From contig NZ_RAPO01000002.1 of the NCBI RefSeq assembly GCF_003610195.1, positions 496,001-560,000 on the forward strand: a stretch of DNA of 64,000 nucleotides, in the 5' to 3' direction. Both the position numbers and the translations under genes were made by a program. The notes beneath the pieces were generated by a model. That model was not told where the DNA came from. It ran no database searches and saw only the letters and a program-made list of their open reading frames with translations. Numbering within the stretch: the stretch's first letter is position 1; the number at the start of each line of letters is the position of its first letter. Origin of the DNA: Halopiger aswanensis (GTDB taxonomy: Archaea > Halobacteriota > Halobacteria > Halobacteriales > Natrialbaceae). Positions 17,095 to 25,372 of the stretch are shown piece by piece.

Positions 17095-18207
17095 TCAGCG
17101 GCGGAGAATCAGCTTCAGTACGTCCTCGTCCTCGAGCACGTGGTCCTTTCCGACCTGCTGTTCGTCGTGGGTCGCGCTCGGGCCGGTGACGCGGGCGAAG
17201 CGGAACCGCTCTTCCATCTCGCCGCCGAGTTTCTGGATGGCCTCGCCGACGGTCGATCCCTCCTCGATGACCAGCGGCTCCTCCCAGTCGACGCCCCGTC
17301 CCGGCTTGTCCATGTAGACGCGGATGAGCCCGAGATTCTCCCAAATGCGGTCCTTCAACGCCTCGAGGCCCTTCTCCTTCTCGGCGCTGATGAAGGTGAC
17401 TTCCTCGGGGTCCAGATCGCGTTCTCGGAGTTGTTCGTCGACGGTTTCCTTGTAGTCGGGCTCGATCAGGTCGACCTTGTTGACGCAGGTGATCGAGGGA
17501 ATGTACTCGCGGTTTTCCATGAGCCCGTCGACCAGCCGGTCGATGGTGACGTTCTCCTGGAGGTTGACGTCGGCGTTGACGTAGCCGTGTTCGCGGAGGA
17601 CGTGCTTGATCGTCTCCTCGTCCAAATCCTGGTCGGTACTCGAGGTGATCTTGATGCCGTCCTTGATCTTCGGACGCACCGTTACCCGCGGCGGCTCCTG
17701 GTCGACGCGGATGTTGATGTCGTACAGTTCCTCCTGTAGGCGGTCGTACTGGTCGATTTCGAACACGGAGAGGACGAAGATGATCAGGTCGGCGTTGCGG
17801 ACGACCGCCAGCACCTGCTGTCCGTCGCCCTTCCCCGTCGCTGCGCCCTCGATAAGGCCGGGAACGTCGAGCATCTGGATGTTCGCCCCGCGGTGGTGGA
17901 GCATCCCGGGGTTGACGTCCAGCGTCGTGAACTCGTAGGAGCCGGTCTCGCTCTCGGCGTTGGTCAGCGAGTTTAGCAGCGACGACTTGCCGACGCTCGG
18001 GAACCCGACCAGCGCCACGGTGGCGTCGCCGTGTTTCTCGACGGAGTAGCCGCCACCGCCGCCCGAACCGGATTGCTGATTCTCCAGTTTCTCCTTTTTC
18101 TCCGCGAGCTTCGACTTGAGCCGGCCGATGTGGGCCTCCGTCGACTTGTTGTAGGGCGTGTTGGCGATTTCTTCCTCGATTTCCTCGATCTCCTCCTCGA
18201 GCCCCAT
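17095..18207 (-). CDS. DRG-family GTPase with TGS domain
   Basis: A 370-residue cytoplasmic GTPase of the Obg/DRG class. It has an N-terminal helical region with a Gly-rich stretch (47-53), G1 GFPSVGKS (68-75), the G3 segment DVPGL (114-118) and G4 NKVD (243-246). A C-terminal TGS domain is at about 292-370 (VYMDKPGRG...LILRR). Archaeal DRG proteins associate with ribosomes/translation factors; the precise role here is inferred. It matches the family's usual length and shows no anomalies. Confidence 0.92.
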   Translation of the reverse strand: MGLEEEIEEIEEEIANTPYNKSTEAHIGRLKSKLAEKKEKLENQQSGSGGGGGYSVEKHGDATVALVGFPSVGKSSLLNSLTNAESETGSYEFTTLDVNPGMLHHRGANIQMLDVPGLIEGAATGKGDGQQVLAVVRNADLIIFVLSVFEIDQYDRLQEELYDINIRVDQEPPRVTVRPKIKDGIKITSSTDQDLDEETIKHVLREHGYVNADVNLQENVTIDRLVDGLMENREYIPSITCVNKVDLIEPDYKETVDEQLRERDLDPEEVTFISAEKEKGLEALKDRIWENLGLIRVYMDKPGRGVDWEEPLVIEEGSTVGEAIQKLGGEMEERFRFARVTGPSATHDEQQVGKDHVLEDEDVLKLILRR

Positions 18208-18465
18208 TTGTCAGTATCCAACCGCCCGCGCCGAAAAACACTTTCCATGCCGCCCGGTCGACCCGAACGGGCGGCGGCCGCACGGCGACCGACACCGGTC
18301 TCGAGAGCAGCGGCCAGTTCGGATTCTCTCTCGTCTTCAAACCAGCAATCGACGACTGCTCGAGATCGGGAGAAACGCCTCGAGAATCCCCGAACCCGAC
18401 TCATTACCGATACAAACGGACTTCGACACACATAAACGCCGAGCCGGATAACGTCAATCCGTACG

Positions 18466-18675
18466 ATGCCCGATCCGGCGCGACTGCGCGACAGTACCCA
18501 GATCGTCCTTCCGCGGGAAATCCTCGAGATCGAGGACCTCGAGTCGCAACTCGAGGAGCAGTTCACGGTCACGATCTTCGACGAGGGGGAAGGGTACTGT
18601 CGGATCATCGGCAGTCCCGTCGAGATCAAGGCGGCGAGTGATTTTCTCGTGCGGCAGGGCGTCAGCGTCTCCTGA
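18466..18675 (+). CDS. small KH-like protein (VNG_1110C family)
   Basis: A 69-residue protein resembling the haloarchaeal VNG_1110C family. It has a basic start (PARLRDSTQIVLP), an acidic helix (EILEIEDLESQLEEQF), beta strands (TVTIFDEG, CRIIGSP), and a final helix (EIKAASDFLVRQGVSV). The arrangement resembles a KH-type nucleic-acid-binding fold, which is an inference. The ATG at 18466 follows an A/T-rich CATAAACG element about 30 bases upstream. Confidence 0.75.
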   Translation: MPDPARLRDSTQIVLPREILEIEDLESQLEEQFTVTIFDEGEGYCRIIGSPVEIKAASDFLVRQGVSVS

Positions 18676-18820
18676 CGGCACTCACTCCGTTTTAGACATC
18701 TCAGGCCGCGAGCCACGGCACCGGGATTTGGGCGAGCGAGGTCACGTCTCACCCACTCCATCAGTCCATCGACTGCGGTCACCGTCGAATGATGGTATTC
18801 TGCCGACGAAATCGAGTTTG

Positions 18821-18832
18821 AATATTTATAAG
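18821..18832 (+). promoter_or_regulatory. TATA box of the PGF-CTERM protein gene
   Basis: AATATTTATAAG lies about 26-37 bases before the ATG at 18858, the position expected for a leaderless or nearly leaderless haloarchaeal transcript. No ribosome binding site is present. Confidence 0.75.
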
Positions 18833-18857
18833 TGGGGCCTGAGAACGGAGAGAGCAC

Positions 18858-20843
18858 ATGCCTACGGATACGAATTCGGGACTGCTACCGGGGCGGCGCT
18901 CGGTGCGAGCGCTCGGCCTCGCGGTGCTTGTGGTGCTTTCGATGCTCGCGACGAGCGGGCTGGCCGGCGCGACTCAAGCTCAGACCGGTACGGATACCGA
19001 TGACACGCTCGAGAGCGCGGACGAACTGTACCTGAACGACGACGGGAGCGGCGTCCTCGTCTATTCGGACGATGAGAACGAGGTCAAAGAGTACCAGATC
19101 GGCGCCGACGTCACCGAGGGACTGGCACACGTCCTTATCGCCGACGACGTCGAAGACGACGAACTGGAGAACGCCGAAGGGAACCTGAGCGCCACACTCG
19201 AGGACGATATGTTCTCGGCCAACGGCGCGCTCACGATGGAACAGCCGCCGGAGGTTGAGGACCTCAACGTCCAGATTACCGGCGAGCAGAGTGCCGAGAC
19301 CAGCGAGTTCGACGCGGACGTCTACGCGCTGCTCGGCAGCGGCGAGTCGGGCGATATTCAGCAGCTTTCGTCGACCCAGCAGGCCTCGCTGTTCGAGTCC
19401 GCGGAGACCTCCGGATCGATCGAGACGACCGCGAACACGTTCCGAACGACCGGTGACGTAAGCGTCGACTTCGGCGCCAGTTCGATGGCGACGGGCGACT
19501 CGCCCGAGGAGACGTTCGCGTTCGACCTGACCGAAACCGAGACCGGCTACGAAGTCGCGGTCAGCGAGCGCGGGACCGAGCAGGCGTTCCTGACGGATCC
19601 CGCCGAACAGTGGGGAACCGAAGCCGACGCGAAAGCGACCCTCGAGGAGCAGTACAGCGCGCTCGCGGACGATCTCGGCGGCGACGTGACGGTCGAGATC
19701 GACCACCACAGTTTCGAAGAGCAGAGCGCGGACACCTACTGGAAGGAACTCGACTACACGATCACCTACGAGGGGATCGACGAACTCGAGGCCAACCTCG
19801 CCGACGAACTCGCCGACGATTCGACGGCCGACCTCGAGCGGGAGGAGGCCGAGGAGATCGCCGAGCAGGTGACGAACGTCGAGATCGAGACGGTTCAGTT
19901 CGACCTCACCTCGAGCACCGAGGCGATGGATGCTAGCTGGACCGTCGAGATCAGCGAGTACGCGCCGCTGCTGACGTCCGCCGTCGAACTCAGCGAGGCC
20001 TCGATGGAAGACGAACTCGAGGGCGACGACGCGGACCAGTTCAGCGAGCAACTCGAGGACTTCGAGACCCGACTCGAGGCCCAGCAGGCTGCTGACCTCC
20101 GCTCGACCTTCGAGTGGGACGCGAGCGCGACCTACACGGACGACAACCGGATCGAAATCGAGGCGACGGCTACCGGCGATACGGAGAACTACGACGCGTA
20201 CACGGACGAACTCGCCGACCGCGGGATCGACATGAGCGACGAGCGCGTCGTCTTCGAGTTCAACGCGGTCACCGAAGACGGCGAGATCAGCGTCGACGGC
20301 AACGTGGAGATCGGCACGGAGGATCTGGCACAGACCGCGCTCACCTCGGTCGCTGATTCGATCCGCCAAGAGCAGGACGCCGACCAACTGGGTGCATTCG
20401 CGTCCGCGCTCGAGGACTCCGAACTCGAGATCGCGAAGGTCGACGTCGACTTCGACAGCGACACCGTCGAACTCGAGGCCGGCGCGAAGTTCGACAGCAC
20501 GGAATCGCTCCTCGAGGACGGTATCCTCGGCGAGAACGTCGTGCTGACGCAGATCGCCGGCGGGAGCGAGGACGGCGGAACCTACGTCTACGTCGAGGAT
20601 CCCGACGGTGAGGAACTCGATCAGGACGCACTCGCCGAGCAGGGACTCGTCGACGACGACACCGAGGTCTACGAGCCCGGCGAGGGCGACCGCGAGTTCG
20701 CCGAGATGGACACCGAAGCGGCGACGAACTACCTCGGCGTCGAGGCCGACGGCGGCGACGGTATGCCCGGCTTCGGACCGGCCGCCGGACTGATCGGCGG
20801 CGGGATCGCCGTGGCGCTGCTCGCGGCGCGCCGACGCGTCTAA
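18858..20843 (+). CDS. PGF-CTERM surface protein of unknown function
   Basis: A 661-residue exported acidic protein. The signal peptide (LGLAVLVVLSMLATSGLAGATQA) ends near residue 38. The mature part is Glu/Asp/Thr-rich and made of repeated beta-type segments (FDLTETETGYEVAVSE; VQFDLTSSTEAMDASWTVEI; FEWDASATYTDDNRIEIEA), suggesting several similar domains. The C-terminus has the sorting signal: PGFGPAAG, a hydrophobic helix (LIGGGIAVALLAA) and RRR. PGF-CTERM proteins are processed by archaeosortase A and lipid-anchored. It is monocistronic with a strong promoter. Function is unknown; a structural or adhesive envelope role is inference. Confidence 0.85.
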   Translation: MPTDTNSGLLPGRRSVRALGLAVLVVLSMLATSGLAGATQAQTGTDTDDTLESADELYLNDDGSGVLVYSDDENEVKEYQIGADVTEGLAHVLIADDVEDDELENAEGNLSATLEDDMFSANGALTMEQPPEVEDLNVQITGEQSAETSEFDADVYALLGSGESGDIQQLSSTQQASLFESAETSGSIETTANTFRTTGDVSVDFGASSMATGDSPEETFAFDLTETETGYEVAVSERGTEQAFLTDPAEQWGTEADAKATLEEQYSALADDLGGDVTVEIDHHSFEEQSADTYWKELDYTITYEGIDELEANLADELADDSTADLEREEAEEIAEQVTNVEIETVQFDLTSSTEAMDASWTVEISEYAPLLTSAVELSEASMEDELEGDDADQFSEQLEDFETRLEAQQAADLRSTFEWDASATYTDDNRIEIEATATGDTENYDAYTDELADRGIDMSDERVVFEFNAVTEDGEISVDGNVEIGTEDLAQTALTSVADSIRQEQDADQLGAFASALEDSELEIAKVDVDFDSDTVELEAGAKFDSTESLLEDGILGENVVLTQIAGGSEDGGTYVYVEDPDGEELDQDALAEQGLVDDDTEVYEPGEGDREFAEMDTEAATNYLGVEADGGDGMPGFGPAAGLIGGGIAVALLAARRRV

Positions 20844-20856
20844 CGGCGAGTCGTCG

Positions 20857-20875
20857 CACCCGTCGCGAACGGGTG
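20857..20875 (+). terminator. hairpin after the PGF-CTERM gene
   Basis: A perfect 7-bp stem (CACCCGT 20857-20863, ACGGGTG 20869-20875) with a 5-base loop lies 14 bases after the stop codon. A second 7-bp hairpin (20884-20890 with 20905-20911) follows. There is no T-run, so a termination role is only suggested by position. Confidence 0.4.
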
Positions 20876-20911
20876 TGATACGAATCGGGCGGTAAACTAT
20901 TCGAGCCCGAT

Positions 20912-21083
20912 CCAAACTACGCTTGATGGGGATAGACCCACAGCGGTGCGCTACGCGATGCTTTTGCTCGAGCCGAGGAATACCGGGTCAGACACCGGGT
21001 GGCGTCTCGAGGACGCCCTCGAGAGCGAGGCCACGCCAGCGTGGAGCTAAGAGCTGGCCCTGCCGTGAGGGAATCTCCCACCG
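20912..21083. other. structured convergent intergenic segment, possible decayed element or ncRNA
   Basis: This is the non-coding gap between the PGF-CTERM gene and the 3' end of tiaS. It contains a 6-bp hairpin (GGCGTC 21001-21006 with GACGCC 21012-21017). It also contains a 5-bp hairpin (CCACG 21031-21035 with CGTGG 21040-21044), AGCT-AAG-AGCT (21045-21055) and GGGAATCTCCC (21070-21080). One + strand frame is open up to a TAA at 21048-21050 and has coding-like third positions. The layout (end of a frame, then hairpins and a GGGAATCTCCC-like stretch) recalls the right ends of haloarchaeal IS200/IS605-type elements, but no TnpB motif is visible. Confidence 0.3.
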
Positions 21084-22415
21084 CTACCGCTCCGGATGCG
21101 TCGGCGCGTCGAACCCGCCGCGAACCAGCGGTTTCGCGATGTGGCGGCGTGCACACGGCGGCACCTCGTACCAGCCTTCCTCGAGCTCGCGCTCGAGGGG
21201 CACCGCTTCCTTTCCGGGTGCGCTGGTTCCGCATTCACGGCAGCGATAGCCCTGATTGCGACCGGCACTCTCCATTCGGCGGGCGCAGTCCGGACAGGTC
21301 GGCGTCACTCGCTCGGTCGTCACGAGGTCTCGGACCGCGAACTTCTCGAGTTTGAGCGTTCCGCGCGAGACCTCGCCGCAGACGGTGAGCCGGTCGCCGG
21401 GCCGGAGCGCGCGAACCCGATCGCGGAACCGCTTGGTGGGTTCGAAGGCGGCGCACTCGAGGCGGTCTGCAGTGGGGTCGTCCTCCCCGTCCACTGCCGC
21501 CTTGTCCGCCCCGTTCGGCGGCGCGAGCTCGAAAAAGACGTGTCCGCCGCGTCGGGTTTCCGGCTCCGTTGCGACGCGTCCCTCGAGTCGGTATGCTTGG
21601 CCGTCCCGAACCGCGCCGATCGCCCCGTCCTGCAAGTGGACGTCGGTTCCCTGGTTCGTGACGAACAGCTGGCTCGAGGCGACCGGCTCGCTCGCGATTC
21701 GCTCGGCGACCGCGCGGACGGCCTCGGGATCGTCGCCGCGGATGCCGTGGAGGATCGGACCCGGCGTGTGCGGAACGCAGACCGTCTCGTTTTCGGCCCG
21801 GTCGACGGTATCCCAGACCTCGGGGTAGCCCCGGTCGGCCGCCGCGAAGACGCTCTCCGAATCGACCTCGCGCGGAGTCCCCCACCGATCGGGTTCGCGG
21901 TAGGAGATGTACTCGTAGGTCCACTCCTCGAGGGCGCGCCAGGCGCCGACGGCGGCCAGCGCCCCGATCCGACCGCGGCCGTTGCCGGCGCCCCACGCGC
22001 GGTAGCCGCGGCGCTCGAGGAGGTCGGTCGCCTCGGTAAGCGCGAGTTCCTCGCGGATCGCGCGGCGGGCAAATGTGGCGACGTCGTCGGGGATCGCGTC
22101 GGCTCCGTCGGAGCCGCCAAGGTCGACGTCGGCCACCACCAGCCCCGGGTTCGTCCGCTCGTCGGTCGTTTCCGCGAGCGTCTCGAGGTGCTCTCGAGCG
22201 ACCTCGAACGCGCGGTCGGGGTCGCAGTCGGTGTGGATCGCCAGCGCGGCGTTGCCCCGCGTCTTGTACTCGACGGCCGGGTTGAGCCGCACGAGTAGGA
22301 GGCGCGTACCGTCGGCACCGTCCCGCCGCAGTCGCTCGGCGACCCGCGCGGCGACGTAGGTCGTGCACATCCCGCGCTCGCGGGAATCGGTGTCGTCGAG
22401 GCCGACGATGGTCAT
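21084..22415 (-). CDS. tiaS: tRNA(Ile2) 2-agmatinylcytidine synthetase TiaS
   Basis: A 443-residue enzyme that modifies C34 of the tRNA-Ile CAU anticodon with agmatine, using ATP, so that it reads AUA. The N-terminus MTIVGLDDTDSRERGMCT is the signature of TiaS. The central part contains RGNAALAIHT and the GNGRGRIGALAA motif. A C-terminal OB-like region (RPGDRLTVCGEV) is followed by a zinc ribbon (CPDCARRM...CREC). Length is typical for archaeal TiaS. It is divergent from the HTH regulator gene, with a TATA-rich 210-base gap. Confidence 0.92.
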   Translation of the reverse strand: MTIVGLDDTDSRERGMCTTYVAARVAERLRRDGADGTRLLLVRLNPAVEYKTRGNAALAIHTDCDPDRAFEVAREHLETLAETTDERTNPGLVVADVDLGGSDGADAIPDDVATFARRAIREELALTEATDLLERRGYRAWGAGNGRGRIGALAAVGAWRALEEWTYEYISYREPDRWGTPREVDSESVFAAADRGYPEVWDTVDRAENETVCVPHTPGPILHGIRGDDPEAVRAVAERIASEPVASSQLFVTNQGTDVHLQDGAIGAVRDGQAYRLEGRVATEPETRRGGHVFFELAPPNGADKAAVDGEDDPTADRLECAAFEPTKRFRDRVRALRPGDRLTVCGEVSRGTLKLEKFAVRDLVTTERVTPTCPDCARRMESAGRNQGYRCRECGTSAPGKEAVPLERELEEGWYEVPPCARRHIAKPLVRGGFDAPTHPER

Positions 22416-22529
22416 CGGCCGACCGTAACGGGGGCGCGGAGTAACCCCTTTCGGGACGCGCGCGGTCGTCGCGACTGGAACAATTTGGATCGTATAAACC
22501 CACCCGAGGGCGGCCCGACGAACCCAACC

Positions 22530-22545
22530 AGTATATAAGTATACT
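22530..22545. promoter_or_regulatory. perfect palindrome in the tiaS / HTH-gene promoter region
   Basis: AGTATA (22530-22535), a 4-base spacer and TATACT (22540-22545) form a perfect inverted repeat in a GC-rich surrounding. It overlaps a TATA-like TATATAAG. It could be an operator for the neighbouring HTH regulator or part of a bidirectional promoter; which one cannot be told. Confidence 0.4.
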
Positions 22546-22596
22546 GCCGGTACAGATTCGAATCGCTACACGGCGGGCGGACATGGGGGAAACGCT

Positions 22597-22604
22597 CTTA
22601 TACA
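22597..22604 (+). promoter_or_regulatory. TATA box of the HTH-regulator gene
   Basis: CTTATACA is 22-29 bases upstream of the ATG at 22626, the canonical distance for a leaderless transcript. Confidence 0.6.
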
Positions 22605-22625
22605 AGGAATTGCTTACATATCCCT

Positions 22626-23597
22626 ATGTCCCGCTCCGCACTGGTCGGCAACGTTACCGCGATGTTAGAGGACGCGGGATTCGTGGTAAGCGACCGGTGT
22701 GCGATCCGCCCGAAGAGCTTCGACGTCGCTGCGCGTCGCGGCGAGGACCTCATTCTCGTGAAGATCCTCGGTAACATCGACGCCTTCAACGAGGAAACCG
22801 GTCACGAGATGCGCCGCCTCGGCACCTACCTCGAGGCGACGCCGATGGTGATCGGCCTGCGCAGTCGCGACGAGGATCTCAAACCGGACGTCGTCTACTT
22901 CCGCCACGGCGTGCCCGTGTTGAGTCCCGACACCGCGTACAACCTGTTCATCGAGGACGTACCGCCGCTGATCTACGCCGCACCCGGCGGTCTCTACGTC
23001 AACATCGACGGCGACCTGCTGGCCGACGAACGCGAGGACCGCGACTGGAGCCTCGGCCGGCTGGCGAACGAACTCGGCGTCTCCCGCCGGACGGTCTCGA
23101 AGTACGAGGACGGCATGAACGCTTCCGTCGAGGTCGCGATGGAACTGCAGGAGATCTTCGACGCACCGTTGACCAGCCCGGTCAACGTCCTCGACGGCGC
23201 CGACGAGGTCCACGAAACCGAGTCGACGCCGGACGACCCCGAGGCCGATCCCGACGACGAACGGGTCGTCGCGGTGCTGACGCGGGCCGGCTACGAGGTG
23301 CACCCGACGCTGCGTTCGCCGTTCAAGGCCGTCAGCCGCGACGAGGAGGACGACGACGAGGACGTGGTCCTCACCGGCCACTCCGAGTTCACCAAAGCCG
23401 CCGAAAAGCGCGCGCGGATCATGAGCTCGATCGGCCACGTCACCCACACGCAGTCGGTCTACGTCGTCGACCGAGCGAAACGCGAGTCCGTCGACGGCAC
23501 CGCGCTCGTCGAACGCGACGAACTCGACGACCTCCGCAACGCCGCTGAACTGCGGAAGGTCATCCGCGAGCGGTCGGAACACGAGGAGGCGGCGTAA
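22626..23597 (+). CDS. archaeal HTH-type transcriptional regulator (VNG_2112C/MTH_967-like)
   Basis: A 323-residue protein of the conserved archaeal 'putative HTH-type transcriptional regulatory protein' family. Residues 1-125 form an alpha/beta domain with a nuclease-like core pattern ([17 protein letters not shown]) that is probably sensory or degenerate. Residues ~138-175 hold a Cro/C1-type helix-turn-helix ([20 protein letters not shown]). After an acidic linker, a second alpha/beta domain runs from about 205 to 323. The direct target genes are unknown; the palindrome at 22530-22545 in its own promoter region is a candidate site. The start is supported by a TATA box 22-29 bases upstream. 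Confidence 0.88.
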   Translation: MSRSALVGNVTAMLEDAGFVVSDRCAIRPKSFDVAARRGEDLILVKILGNIDAFNEETGHEMRRLGTYLEATPMVIGLRSRDEDLKPDVVYFRHGVPVLSPDTAYNLFIEDVPPLIYAAPGGLYVNIDGDLLADEREDRDWSLGRLANELGVSRRTVSKYEDGMNASVEVAMELQEIFDAPLTSPVNVLDGADEVHETESTPDDPEADPDDERVVAVLTRAGYEVHPTLRSPFKAVSRDEEDDDEDVVLTGHSEFTKAAEKRARIMSSIGHVTHTQSVYVVDRAKRESVDGTALVERDELDDLRNAAELRKVIRERSEHEEAA

Positions 23598-23642
23598 GCT
23601 CGCGCCGCCTCTCGCGCTGACGCTTTTTGTTCCCCCGAGTCG

Positions 23643-24824
23643 CTACGCCGTCCCCGGGAGCCGACCGGTTCGCTCGAGGCCGACGAGCACGAGGACCAAC
23701 GCGATGAGACAGATCGCGGCGCTGCCGAACACCGCGTCGTAGCCGTAGTCACGCTCGAGCAGGACGCCCAGCGCGGACGAGCCGAGCGATTGGGTGAGCA
23801 TCCAGACGGAACTGAACACCGCGTAGGCGCTGCCTCGTGACGAGTCGGGCAGCGTCTCGAGGAGGAACGTGTCCGTGGCCGGAAACAGGGCGTGGATGAC
23901 GAAGCCGACGATCGCGCTGAGGACGACCAGCGCGACCAGCCCCTCGACCAGCGTCAGCGCGAACAGGCTCGCGGCGAACGCGCCGACGACGCCGAGCAGG
24001 TACGGCACGTGCGGGAACCGATCGGCCAGATCGCCGCTGAAGAAAAAGGCGGGAACCCCGGCGGCGAAGATGACCGTCAGCAGGACTCCGGCCATCCCGT
24101 CGGAGAGCCCTTTCGACTGCATGTAGAGTTCGTAGAAGTTGAACACGCCCTGCCACACGAAGACGGGCGCGCCGACGATCGCGAGCGACGTGCAGATGAG
24201 GCGCCACTCCGAGAGCGCGCCGGCGACGAAGTCCCGGTCGGCCTGCCCCGCCGTGGGGAGGTCGGTGTTTCGCGCCGCGAGCCACGTGTAGAGCGTTATC
24301 ACCGCCGTGCCGACGGCGATCGCCCACAGCGAGAGCCGCCAGGTAACCAACAGTGCGACCGCGACGAAGGGGGCGGCGATCACCGCGGCGATCTGGCTGG
24401 CCGCACCGTGGATGCCGACGATGCGGCCGACCCGCGACGGGAACAGTTCGCTCAGCAGCGGGTTCGCCGAGACGAAGTAGACGCCGGAAGCGACACCCAT
24501 GAGGAACGCGCCGGCCATCAGATGCGGGACCGTCGTCGCGGTCGCCGCGATACCGGACGAGACCGCGAGAAACGTCCCGGAGCCGAGCACGACCTGATGG
24601 CGCGGCAGCCGCGTCAGCAGCCAGCCCGTCGGCAACCGGAGCGAGGCGCTCCCGAGCCACGCGAGCGTCACGATGAGCCCCGCGGTCGCCTCGCCGATCG
24701 CGAACTCCCCGATGAAAACGTTCAGCAGCGGCGCGAAGACTACCCTCGCAAGGTTGATGAAGAAAACGAGTCCGCAGAGGGATGCAAAGAGTCGTGCGCG
24801 AGTCACGGTCAGTATTTCTAACAC
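23643..24824 (-). CDS. major facilitator superfamily transporter
   Basis: A 393-residue membrane protein with about 12 hydrophobic segments. It has the MFS loop 2-3 region (LAWLGSASLRLPTGWLLTRLPRHQV), a conserved GVASGVYFVSANPLLSELF segment, and a cytoplasmic loop before helix 7 (NTDLPTAGQADRDF). Substrate cannot be inferred; it resembles multidrug/sugar-type carriers of unknown specificity. It converges with the HTH-regulator gene, 45 bases apart. Confidence 0.83.
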   Translation of the reverse strand: MLEILTVTRARLFASLCGLVFFINLARVVFAPLLNVFIGEFAIGEATAGLIVTLAWLGSASLRLPTGWLLTRLPRHQVVLGSGTFLAVSSGIAATATTVPHLMAGAFLMGVASGVYFVSANPLLSELFPSRVGRIVGIHGAASQIAAVIAAPFVAVALLVTWRLSLWAIAVGTAVITLYTWLAARNTDLPTAGQADRDFVAGALSEWRLICTSLAIVGAPVFVWQGVFNFYELYMQSKGLSDGMAGVLLTVIFAAGVPAFFFSGDLADRFPHVPYLLGVVGAFAASLFALTLVEGLVALVVLSAIVGFVIHALFPATDTFLLETLPDSSRGSAYAVFSSVWMLTQSLGSSALGVLLERDYGYDAVFGSAAICLIALVLVLVGLERTGRLPGTA

Positions 24825-25014
24825 CCCATCTCAAGGGTTCCGAAACCGGCAGCGGGCTGCCGGTTAGCGATCGCAGTGGTAACGTGAGCCACCGTTCCCT
24901 CGAGCGCGAACGCGCTGTCAGGTCCGCCATCGGGCAGTACTGCTGCTCGAGACACTCGGCGGTTGAAAGCGGAAAAACGAGAAACCTCAGGCCACGATGC
25001 GGAACGCTCGCGGC

Positions 25015-25260
25015 CTACGCGTACGTCTCCTCGAGGTACTCGACGATGTCGTCGCTTTCGTTCATCCCTTCGACGCCGTTGGCCTCGTCGGTGATGACGG
25101 GCACGCCGGTCTGGCCGCTGACTGCCTCGACTTCGGTGCGGTCCTCGTGGGACCGGGGCACCTCGATGACGTCGTACTCGAGGTCGAGTTCGTCGAGTTT
25201 CGAGCGGACCTTCGCGCAGTACGGACAGCCGGGGAGTTCGTACATCGTGATGTCAGCCAT
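25015..25260 (-). CDS. glutaredoxin-like protein
   Basis: An 81-residue thioredoxin-fold protein. The dithiol active site is CPYC (C12, C15), followed by the conserved TGVPVI segment with the cis-proline and a C-terminal GMNESDDIVEYLE helix (the usual G-G/N-x-D thiol-binding end). It reduces disulfides with a low-molecular-weight thiol, in haloarchaea presumably gamma-glutamylcysteine. ATG 25260 was chosen as it directly precedes the first strand (ADITMYELPGCPYC); the longer frame is a read-through of non-coding sequence. Confidence 0.88.
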   Translation of the reverse strand: MADITMYELPGCPYCAKVRSKLDELDLEYDVIEVPRSHEDRTEVEAVSGQTGVPVITDEANGVEGMNESDDIVEYLEETYA

Positions 25261-25372
25261 ACCGATTCGTAGCCGCGGAAGACGTATCAGCCCACCGGTC
25301 GGCCGAGCGGTTGCCGGTGTCCGGTCCGATTGGGAATCGACTGCTCGACGAATCGCAGGCCGAGAGCCGACG

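Noticed and set aside
18885-20915. 676-residue minus-strand frame opposite the PGF-CTERM gene
   Set aside because: Antisense shadow of an acidic, GC3-rich gene; no recognisable domain.
21235-22605. 456-residue minus-strand frame beside tiaS
   Set aside because: Frame-shifted Arg-rich shadow of tiaS with no motif.
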